From Lachnospiraceae bacterium (GTDB taxonomy: Bacteria; Bacillota; Clostridia; Lachnospirales; Lachnospiraceae): 52,309 nt of DNA. The notes under the pieces are model-generated. The model was not told the DNA's origin, searched no databases, and saw nothing but the letters and a program-made list of their open reading frames with translations. The translations under genes and the position numbers were made by a program. Where the stretch lies: the NCBI GenBank assembly GCA_017427685.1, contig JAFRSH010000020.1, forward strand, positions 1 through 52,309, written 5' to 3'. Below, one piece after another: positions 34,765-44,498 of this stretch. Numbering within the stretch: the stretch's first letter is position 1; each line of letters opens with the position of its first letter.

Positions 34765-35769
34765 TTATTCACCTACCCTTCGGAGAAGTTTTTGTACAAG
34801 CTTGTTAGTGCCGACCATGAGAAGGAAGAGCACTGTTGCGATCGCGGAGGCGTAACCCATATCAAATCTTGTCGAACCGTAATCAAGAAGGTGGGTAACG
34901 ACTGTTGCACCGGCGTAGTTGACGGAGGGATTACCGGCCAGCTGGATGGAAATATCCGCCACGGCGAAGGACTGTGTGATCTGCATTACCGCGCCGAACA
35001 TCAGCTGAGGCTTCATGGCGGGAAGAGTGACAAACCACAGCTCCTGCCAGCGGTTTTTTACGCCGTCGATCGCCGCTGCCTCGTAGAGCGTCTTGTCTAC
35101 AGTCTGAAGACCCGCGATGAAGCTGAGGAAACCGGTGCCGAGTGACAGCCACAGCTGTACGACTATCAGGCAGGGAAGGATGAGGTTTGCATCCTGCATC
35201 CAGAGCTTCTGCTCGTCGATGATCCCGAGGTTCATCAGAATACCGTTGAGGTATCCGTAACGGTCTGACGAAAGGATCAGAGACCAGACCATATATGCAT
35301 TGCCGCAGATCGAAGGAGCATAGAAGATGAGAGTCAGGAGGGTACGTACCTTCGGACGGAACTCATTGATGATCCATGCAAACAGGAGGCAGAGCAGATA
35401 ACTGATGGGTCCTGTGATGACTGCAAAAATGAGGGTATTCTTCAGAGAGATCATGAAGATATCGTCATTTAAGAACAGCTTTGTATAATTGGCCCATCCG
35501 TTGAACTTGGGCGCCTCGAGCATATTGAAGTAGGTAAAGCTCAGTCCCATGGACATAAGCACCGGAAGCACCGTAAAGAGGAAGAACAGGATAAAATATG
35601 GGCACATCATGATGTAGCTGGTCTTGCTCTTCTTGATCCGGTAGCGCAGAGTTCTCTGCTTCCTTGCGATCTCGACACCTGTCAGTGACAGAAGAGGTGC
35701 TTCGTTGCCTGCTTTGAAGCTGCTTTTCTTGTTGTTCGTATTCACGGAAACGGGTGAATGCTCAGACAC
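34765..35769 (-). CDS. ABC sugar transporter permease, LplB type
   Basis: A 334-residue permease with six helices and an EAA loop YEAAAIDGVKNRWQELWFVTLP. It starts with GTG behind GGAGG (9-base spacing). The N-terminal 45 residues are hydrophilic. With the next gene it forms the first of two permease pairs in this operon. Both pairs lack their own ATPase. Confidence 0.93.
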   Translation of the reverse strand: MSEHSPVSVNTNNKKSSFKAGNEAPLLSLTGVEIARKQRTLRYRIKKSKTSYIMMCPYFILFFLFTVLPVLMSMGLSFTYFNMLEAPKFNGWANYTKLFLNDDIFMISLKNTLIFAVITGPISYLLCLLFAWIINEFRPKVRTLLTLIFYAPSICGNAYMVWSLILSSDRYGYLNGILMNLGIIDEQKLWMQDANLILPCLIVVQLWLSLGTGFLSFIAGLQTVDKTLYEAAAIDGVKNRWQELWFVTLPAMKPQLMFGAVMQITQSFAVADISIQLAGNPSVNYAGATVVTHLLDYGSTRFDMGYASAIATVLFLLMVGTNKLVQKLLRRVGE

Positions 35770-35793
35770 TTCCCTGCTCCTCCTTCCTAATGA

Positions 35794-38751
35794 TCATTTA
35801 TCTTCGACCGGCAGACCGAACTCGATACGCTTATACCTGATCTCCTCATTGATATAAAGGACCTTATCCATCAACTCCTCGCGGGGTGATGCCGTATCTG
35901 TTTCGGTTGTTACGGTATAAAAGGCATTGTTGACATTTCGCCATGAATAATAGCCACCGGGAACCTGAGGGATCCCTTTTACCCATTCAAAGGCTTTGGC
36001 CAGATTATGGTAGGTATCCACGGGCCAGGGGAGCATCTCGAAGGCTTCCCTGTTCGCTGTGGCGACACGTGCCGCCGAACCCATGAGGCTCTCCATCTCT
36101 CTGTCGTAAAGGGCCTGAACGCCTGCATCTGTCCACCATTTCAGGAACTGCCAGCATGCATCGGGCTCTTTTGTATCGGCCATGATCATCGAAGCCAAAC
36201 CCGTGCAGCCCACTGAATGATCGATCGTGCCGTCAGCCTTCTTTGTTCCGGGAACCATCGTGAAGTCCCACAAACCTGCGATATCCGGAGCGGACACTTC
36301 AAGGTTGTTGTACACTGTATAGTCTGCGATGATGATCGGACATTCACCTGTACGGAAGCGCTCCTCCACGGAAGTCGTTTTGTCGAGGCCGTAATCGGTG
36401 TAGAATTCACAGTATTGTTTGAAGGTGTTCACCGCGATATCGGAATCGAGTGCGGAGGAAATGCCACCTTCGTTATAGTATTTACCGCCGTTCTGATATA
36501 ACATCATCGCGTAGATCTGTTCGCCGGGCAGCATTCCGAACTCCATCTGGTTCTTGGCTAGCACAGACATGATGACCTTTACGTCGTCCCAACTCTGAGG
36601 GATCGTGAGGCCAAGCTCTGCGAGGATATCCTTCCTGTAGAACATGACGGGGAAGGTCTGTGTCTCGGGAAGCGCGTAAAGCGCTCCGTCAAAGGAAAAT
36701 GCTGTGAGCGCGCTGTCGTAGAAACGGCTTGTTACTTCTTTTACATCGCTGAAGCGGTTTAGGTCGAGCACGGCGTTTCTGAGTCCGTAATTGACCGGAG
36801 TATCGTTTCCTGTGTTGAGGACCGCACCTGCGATACCGTTCGTATTTGCAACCTGTATCGCAACGTCCGGGCCTTCTCCGGCCAGCTCTGCCCTTAACAG
36901 GGTGTTCATGTCGACGAGCTGTACATTGACGTTTATGCCATAAACGTTTGTGAAGGATTCATCGATCAGGGAGCGGATAACGTTTGCCTGATCGCGTCCG
37001 GTACCGATCCAAAGGGTTATGGTCTTGTTCTCCTTGTCGGTATCCCCTGTCGATCCGAGAGAGTTGTAGTCGATCACAAAGGAATTGAAAAGGCGAGCCG
37101 TTTCGTTCCCGAAATCGCTTAAGACGCTGTCACCGTCGATCGTAAGAGCCTTCGAATCCGAGGTGATAAAGATACGGTCGATCTGCAGCGGCTGGCTGAT
37201 GACCTGAGTGATCCATGTACCGCATGCGCGGACATTCGTCTTGTATGTACTGATGACGCGGACAAAATGCTCTACGTCATCGATAAGATAATCAAGCTGG
37301 TCACGCATCGTGATGAGCACGGACTCCTTGTCGGAGGTCGTTCCCACGGCAGTGCGGAGCGAATAGATCGCATCGTTTAATTCGTCTCTGATCTCGGTAA
37401 GTTCGTTTTCTATATTGGGAAGGGCGGCTTCTATCTGGTAGTCGCGGTAGGTGTCGGGTGAAACGCCGATTATCCTGATGACCTTGCGGTAGACGGAATT
37501 CAGCTTGCTGACACAATCCTGTACCTGAGCGATCACTTCGGAGAATTCGCCGAGGACTACCTCCATCCTGAAGTTGTGGACCCCTTTGGTCAGAAAGAAC
37601 TTGTAAGGGTTACCGTCCTTGTCTGTGAGAGTATCGAGACGCCAGTCGGAATCATAGTAGAACCCGTAGTTTTCCATCTCCTTGAAGGGAACCCTGCCGT
37701 CGACGGTGATCTTTCGCGAGACATAGATTCCGCGCATAAAGTTCTGTTTGTCAAAAAGGGAGATCTCGTAGTAGCCGTCCTCGGGTACCTCGAACTGCCA
37801 TTCAACCCACTGCCCGGCTTTATCCCAGCTGGTTCCGCCGATGGTATTGTTGAGAAGGTATCTTGAGCTGTGGTCGGATACGGCAGCGGAAGACTGATCC
37901 TGCTTCGGATACAGAGTCTGGGAGGATGTCTTTCTTGCATCCTCGCCCTCGACAAAGATCGTCACGCCCGAGGTATCCTTCGCGCCCTCCCCGTCCCATG
38001 CGGCTTTACGGTCCGCATAGGACAGTTCCTGCACGTTGTTAGAGAAGGCAAGACCTCCGAGGAGCATAGGCTCCCGGCGGGACTTTATGGTGATCGAATG
38101 CTCCCCGGCGGTCAGATAAAAGCTTAAGGGAGAAGTGATATAACCGTTGTTGTCATAAAGATAAGAGGTGATCCACTCCGGGATCTCGATCGAGGTGGGC
38201 TTCATGTCGTTGCCCTGGTTGTCCTTCCTCCAGGTAACGTGATCTTTCCCGCTGTCAAAGGCTTCCTTTGCGACATCCGTTGTCCAGACGCGCGAGAACT
38301 GAATGATCCCAAGCTCGGTGTAGGGTTGTTCTCCGTCAAGGAAGAACGATCGCTGGATCTCTGAGTTCTTGCCTTCTACCGGATAGTAATCGAGAGAAAG
38401 GTCGTACAATCCGGCTTTTTTAACGGAGAACGTATATGTGATCTCGCCGGTCTCGCCTGTGAGTACGGATTCGCCGTCGTAGCCTTCAAAACTGCTTCTT
38501 GTTTCGGGAGTTACCGCAAGACCGTCCTCCGTATATGAGGAATAATCGGAAGCGGCGATCTTTATCACTTCGTCGGGACGGGCATCGTCAGGGACCTCGG
38601 AGAGGTATCTTCCGTAATCCGTGCTGTACATCATGTCAGCGTTGCCCGGAACTACCGTGTCATTTGAAAGTACGGACCGGAGCACAAAAAACAGCACGAC
38701 AGCCAGCACGACAGCGCAGTATATGAAAATTTTCCGTACCTTTTGCGACAT
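35794..38751 (-). CDS. Giant membrane-anchored solute-binding protein with N-terminal carbohydrate-binding modules
   Basis: A 985-residue protein, about twice the length of ordinary sugar-binding proteins. An N-terminal uncleaved membrane helix (about 8-27) anchors it. Two beta-sandwich, galactose-binding-like modules follow (about 60-255 and 265-405; GQWVEWQFEVPEDGYYEISL is CBM6-like), then a helical segment (about 410-500), then a family-1 solute-binding domain from about 575 (ITLWIGTGRDQANVIRSLID). The modules may hold the polysaccharide while the binding domain hands products to the 34765/33881 permeases. AAGGAAA precedes the ATG. It follows yesL by 12 bases. Confidence 0.9.
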   Translation of the reverse strand: MSQKVRKIFIYCAVVLAVVLFFVLRSVLSNDTVVPGNADMMYSTDYGRYLSEVPDDARPDEVIKIAASDYSSYTEDGLAVTPETRSSFEGYDGESVLTGETGEITYTFSVKKAGLYDLSLDYYPVEGKNSEIQRSFFLDGEQPYTELGIIQFSRVWTTDVAKEAFDSGKDHVTWRKDNQGNDMKPTSIEIPEWITSYLYDNNGYITSPLSFYLTAGEHSITIKSRREPMLLGGLAFSNNVQELSYADRKAAWDGEGAKDTSGVTIFVEGEDARKTSSQTLYPKQDQSSAAVSDHSSRYLLNNTIGGTSWDKAGQWVEWQFEVPEDGYYEISLFDKQNFMRGIYVSRKITVDGRVPFKEMENYGFYYDSDWRLDTLTDKDGNPYKFFLTKGVHNFRMEVVLGEFSEVIAQVQDCVSKLNSVYRKVIRIIGVSPDTYRDYQIEAALPNIENELTEIRDELNDAIYSLRTAVGTTSDKESVLITMRDQLDYLIDDVEHFVRVISTYKTNVRACGTWITQVISQPLQIDRIFITSDSKALTIDGDSVLSDFGNETARLFNSFVIDYNSLGSTGDTDKENKTITLWIGTGRDQANVIRSLIDESFTNVYGINVNVQLVDMNTLLRAELAGEGPDVAIQVANTNGIAGAVLNTGNDTPVNYGLRNAVLDLNRFSDVKEVTSRFYDSALTAFSFDGALYALPETQTFPVMFYRKDILAELGLTIPQSWDDVKVIMSVLAKNQMEFGMLPGEQIYAMMLYQNGGKYYNEGGISSALDSDIAVNTFKQYCEFYTDYGLDKTTSVEERFRTGECPIIIADYTVYNNLEVSAPDIAGLWDFTMVPGTKKADGTIDHSVGCTGLASMIMADTKEPDACWQFLKWWTDAGVQALYDREMESLMGSAARVATANREAFEMLPWPVDTYHNLAKAFEWVKGIPQVPGGYYSWRNVNNAFYTVTTETDTASPREELMDKVLYINEEIRYKRIEFGLPVEDK

Positions 38752-38763
38752 GTTTGTTTCCTT

Positions 38764-39459
38764 TCAGTTTCCTTCATACAGCCACACGGCTTCACCGTTC
38801 TTCTCAGGTTCATCCGGCATATATTTTCTGAGAACCTTTTCCATCGGAAGACTCGAGAGGTAGCACAGGATCCCCGGGAGGAAAAGTATGCTAAGGATCG
38901 GCAGAACGTAGAACACCGAGTATATCAATCCGCCGATCGCGGCAATGTGCAACAGAGTAACAACAAAATGCTTTCCGCTTATGATGAATGCCATCATTAA
39001 AGCCTGCCCCGTCGATACTCTGAACCTCGAAATGACAGGAAAGAGGTAGAGGCAGGTCGACAGGGTGATGATCACAAGGATCACAAAGACCTTTGCTTCG
39101 AATGTGGAGAGCGAGATCTCCACATGTGCAACATAACGATTGAAAAAGTACATCGCCGAAGTCACGATGAGCAGCGGTATCGTTGCCAAAGTGCCTCTTT
39201 TAAGGAACCTGCGGAAGTTCTTAAAGTAGCTTCGAGCGGGATATCCGACACCGTGGCGGACACTTTTTACCACCGTGTGATAAAGCGCAGCGGATGCGGC
39301 ACCTATCGTTATGACCGGCAGGCAGGTCACGATCCACATCAGGCTGAGGAGGATCAGCTCGCCTGTTTTGGTAAGGAATGAAACGAGCGGTCCGTCCACA
39401 TCGAAGAGAAAATGCCGAACGATATTGTCGGTTGCCGTTTTTTTACTTTGTTGAACCAT
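38764..39459 (-). CDS. YesL family (DUF624) membrane protein
   Basis: A 231-residue membrane protein with four or five helices, GELILLSLMWIVTCLPVITIG near the N-terminus being the DUF624 signature. YesL proteins go with Lpl/Ytc-type polysaccharide ABC systems in Firmicutes; function unknown. It is the first gene of the long operon, about 70 bp downstream of a LacI-type operator. AAAAAGGA precedes the ATG. Confidence 0.92.
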   Translation of the reverse strand: MVQQSKKTATDNIVRHFLFDVDGPLVSFLTKTGELILLSLMWIVTCLPVITIGAASAALYHTVVKSVRHGVGYPARSYFKNFRRFLKRGTLATIPLLIVTSAMYFFNRYVAHVEISLSTFEAKVFVILVIITLSTCLYLFPVISRFRVSTGQALMMAFIISGKHFVVTLLHIAAIGGLIYSVFYVLPILSILFLPGILCYLSSLPMEKVLRKYMPDEPEKNGEAVWLYEGN

Positions 39460-39767
39460 ACAAAAATCCTTTTTGGATGCTTTCGGGAGAAATTGTCGAA
39501 AAACGCATCAGACTTATGTTTGCTAATTAGCTAAACGTTTACTCCCGATTTTTCAATTGACCTGTTTCGGATGTTTTAGGCAAAATATACAAATTTGCTT
39601 AGTGATCAGTGAATTCTTTTGTTAAAAATATAGCACCTTGTTACTTAAATCACAAGCTAAATTTGTTAAATTCGAATTAGAATTTACTTAATTTTCACTT
39701 AAATTTAGTGGGTTTTTTCAGAAAAAAGCGAATTGATGTCACTAATTAGAGAAATATAAAAGAATCG
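39460..39767 (-). promoter_or_regulatory. Operator/promoter region of the transport operon
   Basis: This AT-rich 300-base gap has no gene. TAAACGTTTA at 39532-39541 is a perfect CG-centred palindrome of the LacI-family operator type, next to GCTAATTAGC, also palindromic. On the minus strand TTGAAA lies 17 bases before TAGCTA, so the operator would sit in the promoter spacer. Further left TTTACTTAA-ACTTAAATTT elements near 39683-39706 resemble one before the epimerase gene. Confidence 0.6.
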
Positions 39768-39772
39768 CAAAA

Positions 39773-39814
39773 AACATCAGTATTAAGATACTTTTTTATC
39801 TCAATACTGATGTT
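39773..39814. terminator. Bidirectional terminator after lacI
   Basis: AACATCAGTATT (39773-39784) pairs with AATACTGATGTT (39803-39814). T tracts follow on both strands. It ends the epimerase-manA-GH5-lacI transcript. Confidence 0.85.
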
Positions 39815-39851
39815 TTTTTATGCCGATCTGTTTATGTATGAGATCTTTAAA

Positions 39852-40874
39852 CTATTCGCCCTTGTTTTTACCGGCGCCAAGCAATCCGGTCTTTCGCTCG
39901 ACAAGCCAGCCGTAAGAGATCACGGTTCCGTAACGATAGTCCGGATTGACGCAGTGCTGTTCAAGAATATTGAGTAGCTGGCCGATCATTTCCTCAATAT
40001 TGACATGATATGTCGTAAGAGCGACATCGTCCATCCTGTTGTCTGAATAATCATCGTAACCGACTACAGCGATGTCCTCGGGTACGTTGTAGCCTTCGCT
40101 GCGGAGCTTTTTGATCAAACGGTAGGCCGTATGATCGTTGGTGCAGATAAAACCGTCGGGAAGTGTGGCCGGGAGCTTAAGATCGACGTCCAGGCCTTTT
40201 TCGTTACGGTCGGGAAGTACGTATTCCTCGTTAAAGTCGAGCTGGTTTGCTATCAGGTATTTTCTGTAGCCGACAAAACGATCGAGGTTACTCCTGGTCG
40301 CCAGATAGCTTCCGACAAACCCGATCTTTTTACAGCCGGAACGGACGAGGTGGCGGGTAAGAAGGTAGCCGCCATTGACGTTGTCGCTGATAACGGCGTC
40401 CATATCGAAGTCCTCGTTCTCAAAATCGAAGAGGATACAACCGATACCGGTGCGGACTACGGAACGAAGGTAGGCGTTTCCGACCTCACCGATCACGATG
40501 ATCTGGTCGATGGATTTGAGTGAAAGCAGCTTCGGAAGCTCACCCTTTTCCTCGTCTTCCGCGCGGACCGTTTCAAAGATCGCAACGAAATTACGCTTGG
40601 TCAGCTCTATGAGCATCTGCTGATAAACCTTCTGATAGAAGGAGTTCACTCCGATAAAACGCTCGGATATGATGATCGCAACATTTCTGCTCTCGTTACG
40701 TTCGGGGTTCTTTTTGAAGATGTACCCCAGCTCGTGTGCCCGGTTTAAGATCTCCTGACGGAGCTGTTCCCTCACGCCGTCCTTGCCGGCAAGAGCCTTT
40801 GAAACAGTTACGATACTGACATCAAATTCCTGCGCGATGTCTTTCATGGTAACCTTTTTTTCTGCCTTTTCCAA
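39852..40874 (-). CDS. LacI family transcriptional regulator
   Basis: A 340-residue repressor. The N-terminal helix-turn-helix reads TMKDIAQEFDVSIVTVSKAL, followed by a hinge helix (ELGYIFKKNPE) and a periplasmic-binding-like sensor domain (GFICTNDHTAYRLIKKLRSEG, AVVGYDDYSD). It lies 20 bp after the GH5 gene in the same operon. It most likely controls both mannan blocks, responding to an oligosaccharide or sugar phosphate. The candidate operator is TAAACGTTTA at 39532. Confidence 0.95.
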   Translation of the reverse strand: MEKAEKKVTMKDIAQEFDVSIVTVSKALAGKDGVREQLRQEILNRAHELGYIFKKNPERNESRNVAIIISERFIGVNSFYQKVYQQMLIELTKRNFVAIFETVRAEDEEKGELPKLLSLKSIDQIIVIGEVGNAYLRSVVRTGIGCILFDFENEDFDMDAVISDNVNGGYLLTRHLVRSGCKKIGFVGSYLATRSNLDRFVGYRKYLIANQLDFNEEYVLPDRNEKGLDVDLKLPATLPDGFICTNDHTAYRLIKKLRSEGYNVPEDIAVVGYDDYSDNRMDDVALTTYHVNIEEMIGQLLNILEQHCVNPDYRYGTVISYGWLVERKTGLLGAGKNKGE

Positions 40875-40894
40875 GAAAATACCCTTCCTTTCAT

Positions 40895-42268
40895 TTATTC
40901 CGCATATTTCATCAATGCTTTGACAATATCCTCATAAACGATGTATCCCCCTGTCCGGTAGAGAAGTCCGAAATTCTCTCCGTTCCCCGAGAAGGAGTTG
41001 TTGTCCCACCACATGGCCGTCATACCGCGGGCCTTCGCCGATGCAATGTAGTAGGCGGCATAGTCCACGCGCTCTTCGAGGTTCTTCTTATCAAGGGCTC
41101 CGAACTCACCGATCACAACAGGGATCCCTTTTTCCACATAACGGGTATACAGCCTGTCCATAAAGGAGTCGATATCCCTTGTTGAGGACTGCTTCTGAGA
41201 GGAGAAGTAGGATGTCCCCGAAAGGTTCAGCGCGAAGTCGTAAGGGGTGTAGGCATGTACCGATACGACGATGCGGTTTGCGCCTTCAAGCTCCGGTGTG
41301 TCCTTGGGCAGGACGAACTCGCGGTGCAGAGCACCTTCGGGAGAAGCGTCATATCCGGGACACATCAGGTACCTCGTGGCATTGAAGCCTCCGGCTGCCC
41401 TGACGGTATCGACAAACAGCTGATTGAGCTCGTTTATGCAGAGCATGGATTCCTTTACATCATCGCTCCATGTAGGGATCCACCACTCGTGCTCGTGCCC
41501 GACGAGGCGGGGCTCGTTCATTGATTCAAATATAAGGTGCTCATCATAGTCTTTGTAACGCTCTGCAAGCTGTGACCAGATGGCTTTTATGTAGGAAACG
41601 GACTGCTCCCTGTGCGCATTGTCGGGGTAGAAGCCGTTGGCTTCGGGGTGGTTGTCGTGATGGATATTAAGGATGACATACATTCCCTCCTCGATCGCCC
41701 AATCCACGACCTGTTGTACGCGCGACATCCATTTCTCGGATATATTATACTCCTTATCCACATGGTTGTGCCACGAAACAGGGATACGGATCGTTTCAAA
41801 TCCTGCCTCGTGAAAAGCCTTTATCATGGACTGTGAGGTCTTTACACTGACCCATGCGGTTTCGGTTTTCATCTCGTCGGAGAGCCCGCTGTCCTTATAT
41901 GCGTCAAAGGTGTTTCCGAGACTGACGCCTATCTTAAGGGCCTTCACGAATCTCAGGGAATCCGTATCGGGAACTGCCTTTTTTTCTATGGAAAGCTCCG
42001 GGATGGAGATCTTGGGAGTAGTCGAAGTGTCCCCGGTTTCCGACCCGGAAGCGCCCGAATTGTCCTGTCCGGAGGCGTTTGCTGCGCCTGTATCGTCAGA
42101 TTCGGAAGTATCTGCCGCATCGAGGGCTTCCGAACCGGTAACGCTTGTCCCCGGGTTCCCCTGTGTACCGCCCGTGCAGCCCATGAGTCCGACGATCAGG
42201 GATATGCAGAGGAATGTCGTTAATGCGGACTGCGCAATCTTCTTTTTGGTTTTTTTGACTTTACTCAT
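40895..42268 (-). CDS. GH5 endoglycanase lipoprotein (subfamily 4-like)
   Basis: A 457-residue surface lipoprotein when read from its own start. AAGGAG lies 7 bases before the ATG at 42268. The signal ends in the lipobox VGLMGC (C31), then a 55-residue Ser/Gly/Asp/Thr linker. The GH5 barrel has LKIGVSLGNTFDAY, RIPVSWHNH, FESMNEP with acid/base E252, and VVIGEFGAL with nucleophile E388, and WWDNN near the end. The pattern suggests GH5_4 (endoglucanase, xyloglucanase or glucomannanase). It would cut glucomannan at the cell surface. The frame is open upstream into manA without a stop. Confidence 0.92.
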   Translation of the reverse strand: MSKVKKTKKKIAQSALTTFLCISLIVGLMGCTGGTQGNPGTSVTGSEALDAADTSESDDTGAANASGQDNSGASGSETGDTSTTPKISIPELSIEKKAVPDTDSLRFVKALKIGVSLGNTFDAYKDSGLSDEMKTETAWVSVKTSQSMIKAFHEAGFETIRIPVSWHNHVDKEYNISEKWMSRVQQVVDWAIEEGMYVILNIHHDNHPEANGFYPDNAHREQSVSYIKAIWSQLAERYKDYDEHLIFESMNEPRLVGHEHEWWIPTWSDDVKESMLCINELNQLFVDTVRAAGGFNATRYLMCPGYDASPEGALHREFVLPKDTPELEGANRIVVSVHAYTPYDFALNLSGTSYFSSQKQSSTRDIDSFMDRLYTRYVEKGIPVVIGEFGALDKKNLEERVDYAAYYIASAKARGMTAMWWDNNSFSGNGENFGLLYRTGGYIVYEDIVKALMKYAE

Positions 42269-43300
42269 AACCGCTCCTTGTCGCAGTACGTGCCACGTCC
42301 CGGAGATCACGCCGACTGAAGGTTTTTTCGATCGGGAAATCTCTTTCTTTTTTGTATTTGAGAGCGTCTGCTCCCGGAGCGTCGGTGCGGAGAAGATGAA
42401 TTCCGCTTTCCCGGATAGCTGTACGTCCGGATAACCGTAGGGGATGATGAAATGATCGCCTTTCTTAAAGGTGACTCCGCCGAGAGTGGCTTCGCCCGAA
42501 AGGACCGATCCGATCATGAAGGGTGAGGCCGGTCTGAGGGTCTCCTTCCCGTCAAGATCCCCTTTCCAGATCTTGTAACAGTCGCAGGAGTGGAGCTGCG
42601 TCAGCCAGGAACCGGATTTTGTTGAAACTGTTTTTTGTTCCGTAAAGGGAACCTTTATCACGTCCAGGCTCTTCTCGAGATGAAGAGGTCGTTTTTTTCC
42701 GTCCTGAAGACGGTCATAATCATAAAGTCGGTAAGTGATATCGCTGCTCTGCTGGCTTTCAAGGATGAGAGTGCCCGCTTTGATCGCATGTATCGTTCCG
42801 GGGTCGATCTGGAAGAAGTCTCCTTTTTTGATCGGAACTTCCCTGAGCAGCTCCTTCCAGCGCCCTTCTGCAACCATCTTTTTCAGCTCCTCACGGGTCT
42901 GCGCGTTATGTCCGATGATTATGGTCGCACCGGGAGCGCAGTCGATAATATACCAGCATTCCGTTTTTCCGAGGGAGCCATTCTCGTGCTCTGCGGCATA
43001 AGCGTCATCCGGATGTACCTGGATCGAAAGGTCCGCATTGGCATCGATGATCTTCGTTAAAAGAGGGAAACGGTCCGGAAGACAGTTTCCGAAAAGCTCC
43101 GGATGAGTTTTCCACAACTCGGACAGTTTCATGCCGTCGTATGTTCCGCCGTCTATACAGCCTTCCCCGTCCGGATGGGCGCTGACCGCCCAGCATTCTC
43201 CGATATGATTGCTCATGATATCATAACCGAAATCATCATGCAACCGCTTTCCGCCCCATACAGTCTCTTTAAATACAGGTTTTACACGTAAGATCTCCAT
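42269..43300 (-). CDS. manA: Mannose-6-phosphate isomerase, type I, no stop codon before GH5
   Basis: A zinc-dependent isomerase of mannose 6-phosphate and fructose 6-phosphate, linking mannose to glycolysis. PVFKETVWGGKRL starts it. Metal ligands lie in QVHPDD (H96), KTECWY (E114) and PGTIHAI (H171). The cupin C-terminus ends near FIFSAP at about residue 308. The next 36 codons do not look like ManA and lead in frame into the GH5 lipoprotein, so there is no ManA stop. The start may be the ATG at 43300 or the GTG at 43315, which overlaps the epimerase stop. Either a stop was lost, giving a fused product, or the GH5 start is used independently. Confidence 0.88.
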
Positions 43301-43311
43301 CTCCTTAACCC

Positions 43312-44484
43312 TCACTTTCCCAGTCTCTTTAAAACCTCAAAGTACATCCTTGCGCTGTGGTACGGGCACGTCCATTCGTCCGCGATCGCCTTGGCGGGAT
43401 CGGGCGTGCCGTCCTCTTTGAGCTGCGCATACCAGCAGGAGCCCCTCCTGCGATCCACGATATGGTCGCGGATGTATTCCCAGACCGACTTCGCCGCCTC
43501 AAGATACTTCTTGTCCCCGGTCCGTTCGTAGCCGTTCATGAAGCCGACGACTGCTTCGCACTGCACCCACCACACGCGGTCCGTGAGTACCCTTCCTTCC
43601 TCGCATTCCCCCGGAAGCGAGTGCCCGTCGTAGGCTGTGATGTAGATCTTTTCTGTGAGGGCCACGGTTATCTGCGAGAGGTCGTATTCGGTTCCTTCGA
43701 GGCCACACACGTCCACGGCTCTGTCGATAAGCCATGCCGCTTCGATATCGTGCCCATATGAATGAAGGTCGATCAGTGACCTGTAATCCCTGTCAAAGAA
43801 GACCTCAAGTCTTTCTTTTCCCGGGTTGAACAGTTTGGTTTTAAACAGGAGAAGGATCTCTTTTATCTTCTCTTCCGTCTGCTTGGAGGGTGCAACGCGG
43901 TGCAGCTCCGTGTAGGCCTCCATCACGTGAAGGAGTGTGTTCATCGTCCTGTCCGCCATCACCCCGTTCTCGGAAAGCCGGTCGTTTGGGAACGGTTTAA
44001 ACGATGCAGAGAATGCCTCCAGGTATCCCGCGCTGTCCCTGCATTTTTCTTCGATCACATTCATCAGGTCCCGCGCGGCAAAAAGCGCACTTTCGTCTCT
44101 TGAGGCGTCATAATACGCGGAAAGACCGTATATCGCGAAAGCCAGATTGTAGGTGTGCTTCTGGTCGTCCGAGGGCGTTCCTTCATACGTCACCGACCAG
44201 TAAACCCCGCCGCGTGGCCGATCCATGAAGGCCCGCTGCAGGAAATCGTATGCTTGCTTTGCGTAAGCTAAAAAAACGGGGTCTTTAAGCACAAGAAAGG
44301 CATTAGAAAAAGTCCAGAGGATGCGGCTGTTCAGAATACATCCCTTATCCGCATCTTTACGGAGAACCAGATCATGATCCATTTCTCCGTAGTATCCGCC
44401 AAACCGACGGTCGATCATCCCCTCCCAGAAAGGGAAAAAATGATTCATAAACTCTTGGGTCATCTCTTCGATAATCTGTTCCAT
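43312..44484 (-). CDS. Cellobiose 2-epimerase (AGE family)
   Basis: A 390-residue alpha/alpha-barrel epimerase. HSYGHDIEAAWL (H245), MNTLLHVMEAY (H186) and CPYHSARMYFE (H376) are the three catalytic-histidine motifs of cellobiose 2-epimerases. It converts Man-beta-1,4-Man to Man-beta-1,4-Glc (or cellobiose to Glc-Man), which GH130 enzymes then phosphorolyse. It is the first gene of the epimerase-manA-GH5-lacI operon, and overlaps manA by a few bases. RBS CAGGAG. Confidence 0.93.
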   Translation of the reverse strand: MEQIIEEMTQEFMNHFFPFWEGMIDRRFGGYYGEMDHDLVLRKDADKGCILNSRILWTFSNAFLVLKDPVFLAYAKQAYDFLQRAFMDRPRGGVYWSVTYEGTPSDDQKHTYNLAFAIYGLSAYYDASRDESALFAARDLMNVIEEKCRDSAGYLEAFSASFKPFPNDRLSENGVMADRTMNTLLHVMEAYTELHRVAPSKQTEEKIKEILLLFKTKLFNPGKERLEVFFDRDYRSLIDLHSYGHDIEAAWLIDRAVDVCGLEGTEYDLSQITVALTEKIYITAYDGHSLPGECEEGRVLTDRVWWVQCEAVVGFMNGYERTGDKKYLEAAKSVWEYIRDHIVDRRRGSCWYAQLKEDGTPDPAKAIADEWTCPYHSARMYFEVLKRLGK

Positions 44485-44498
44485 GATCCGCTCCTGTA

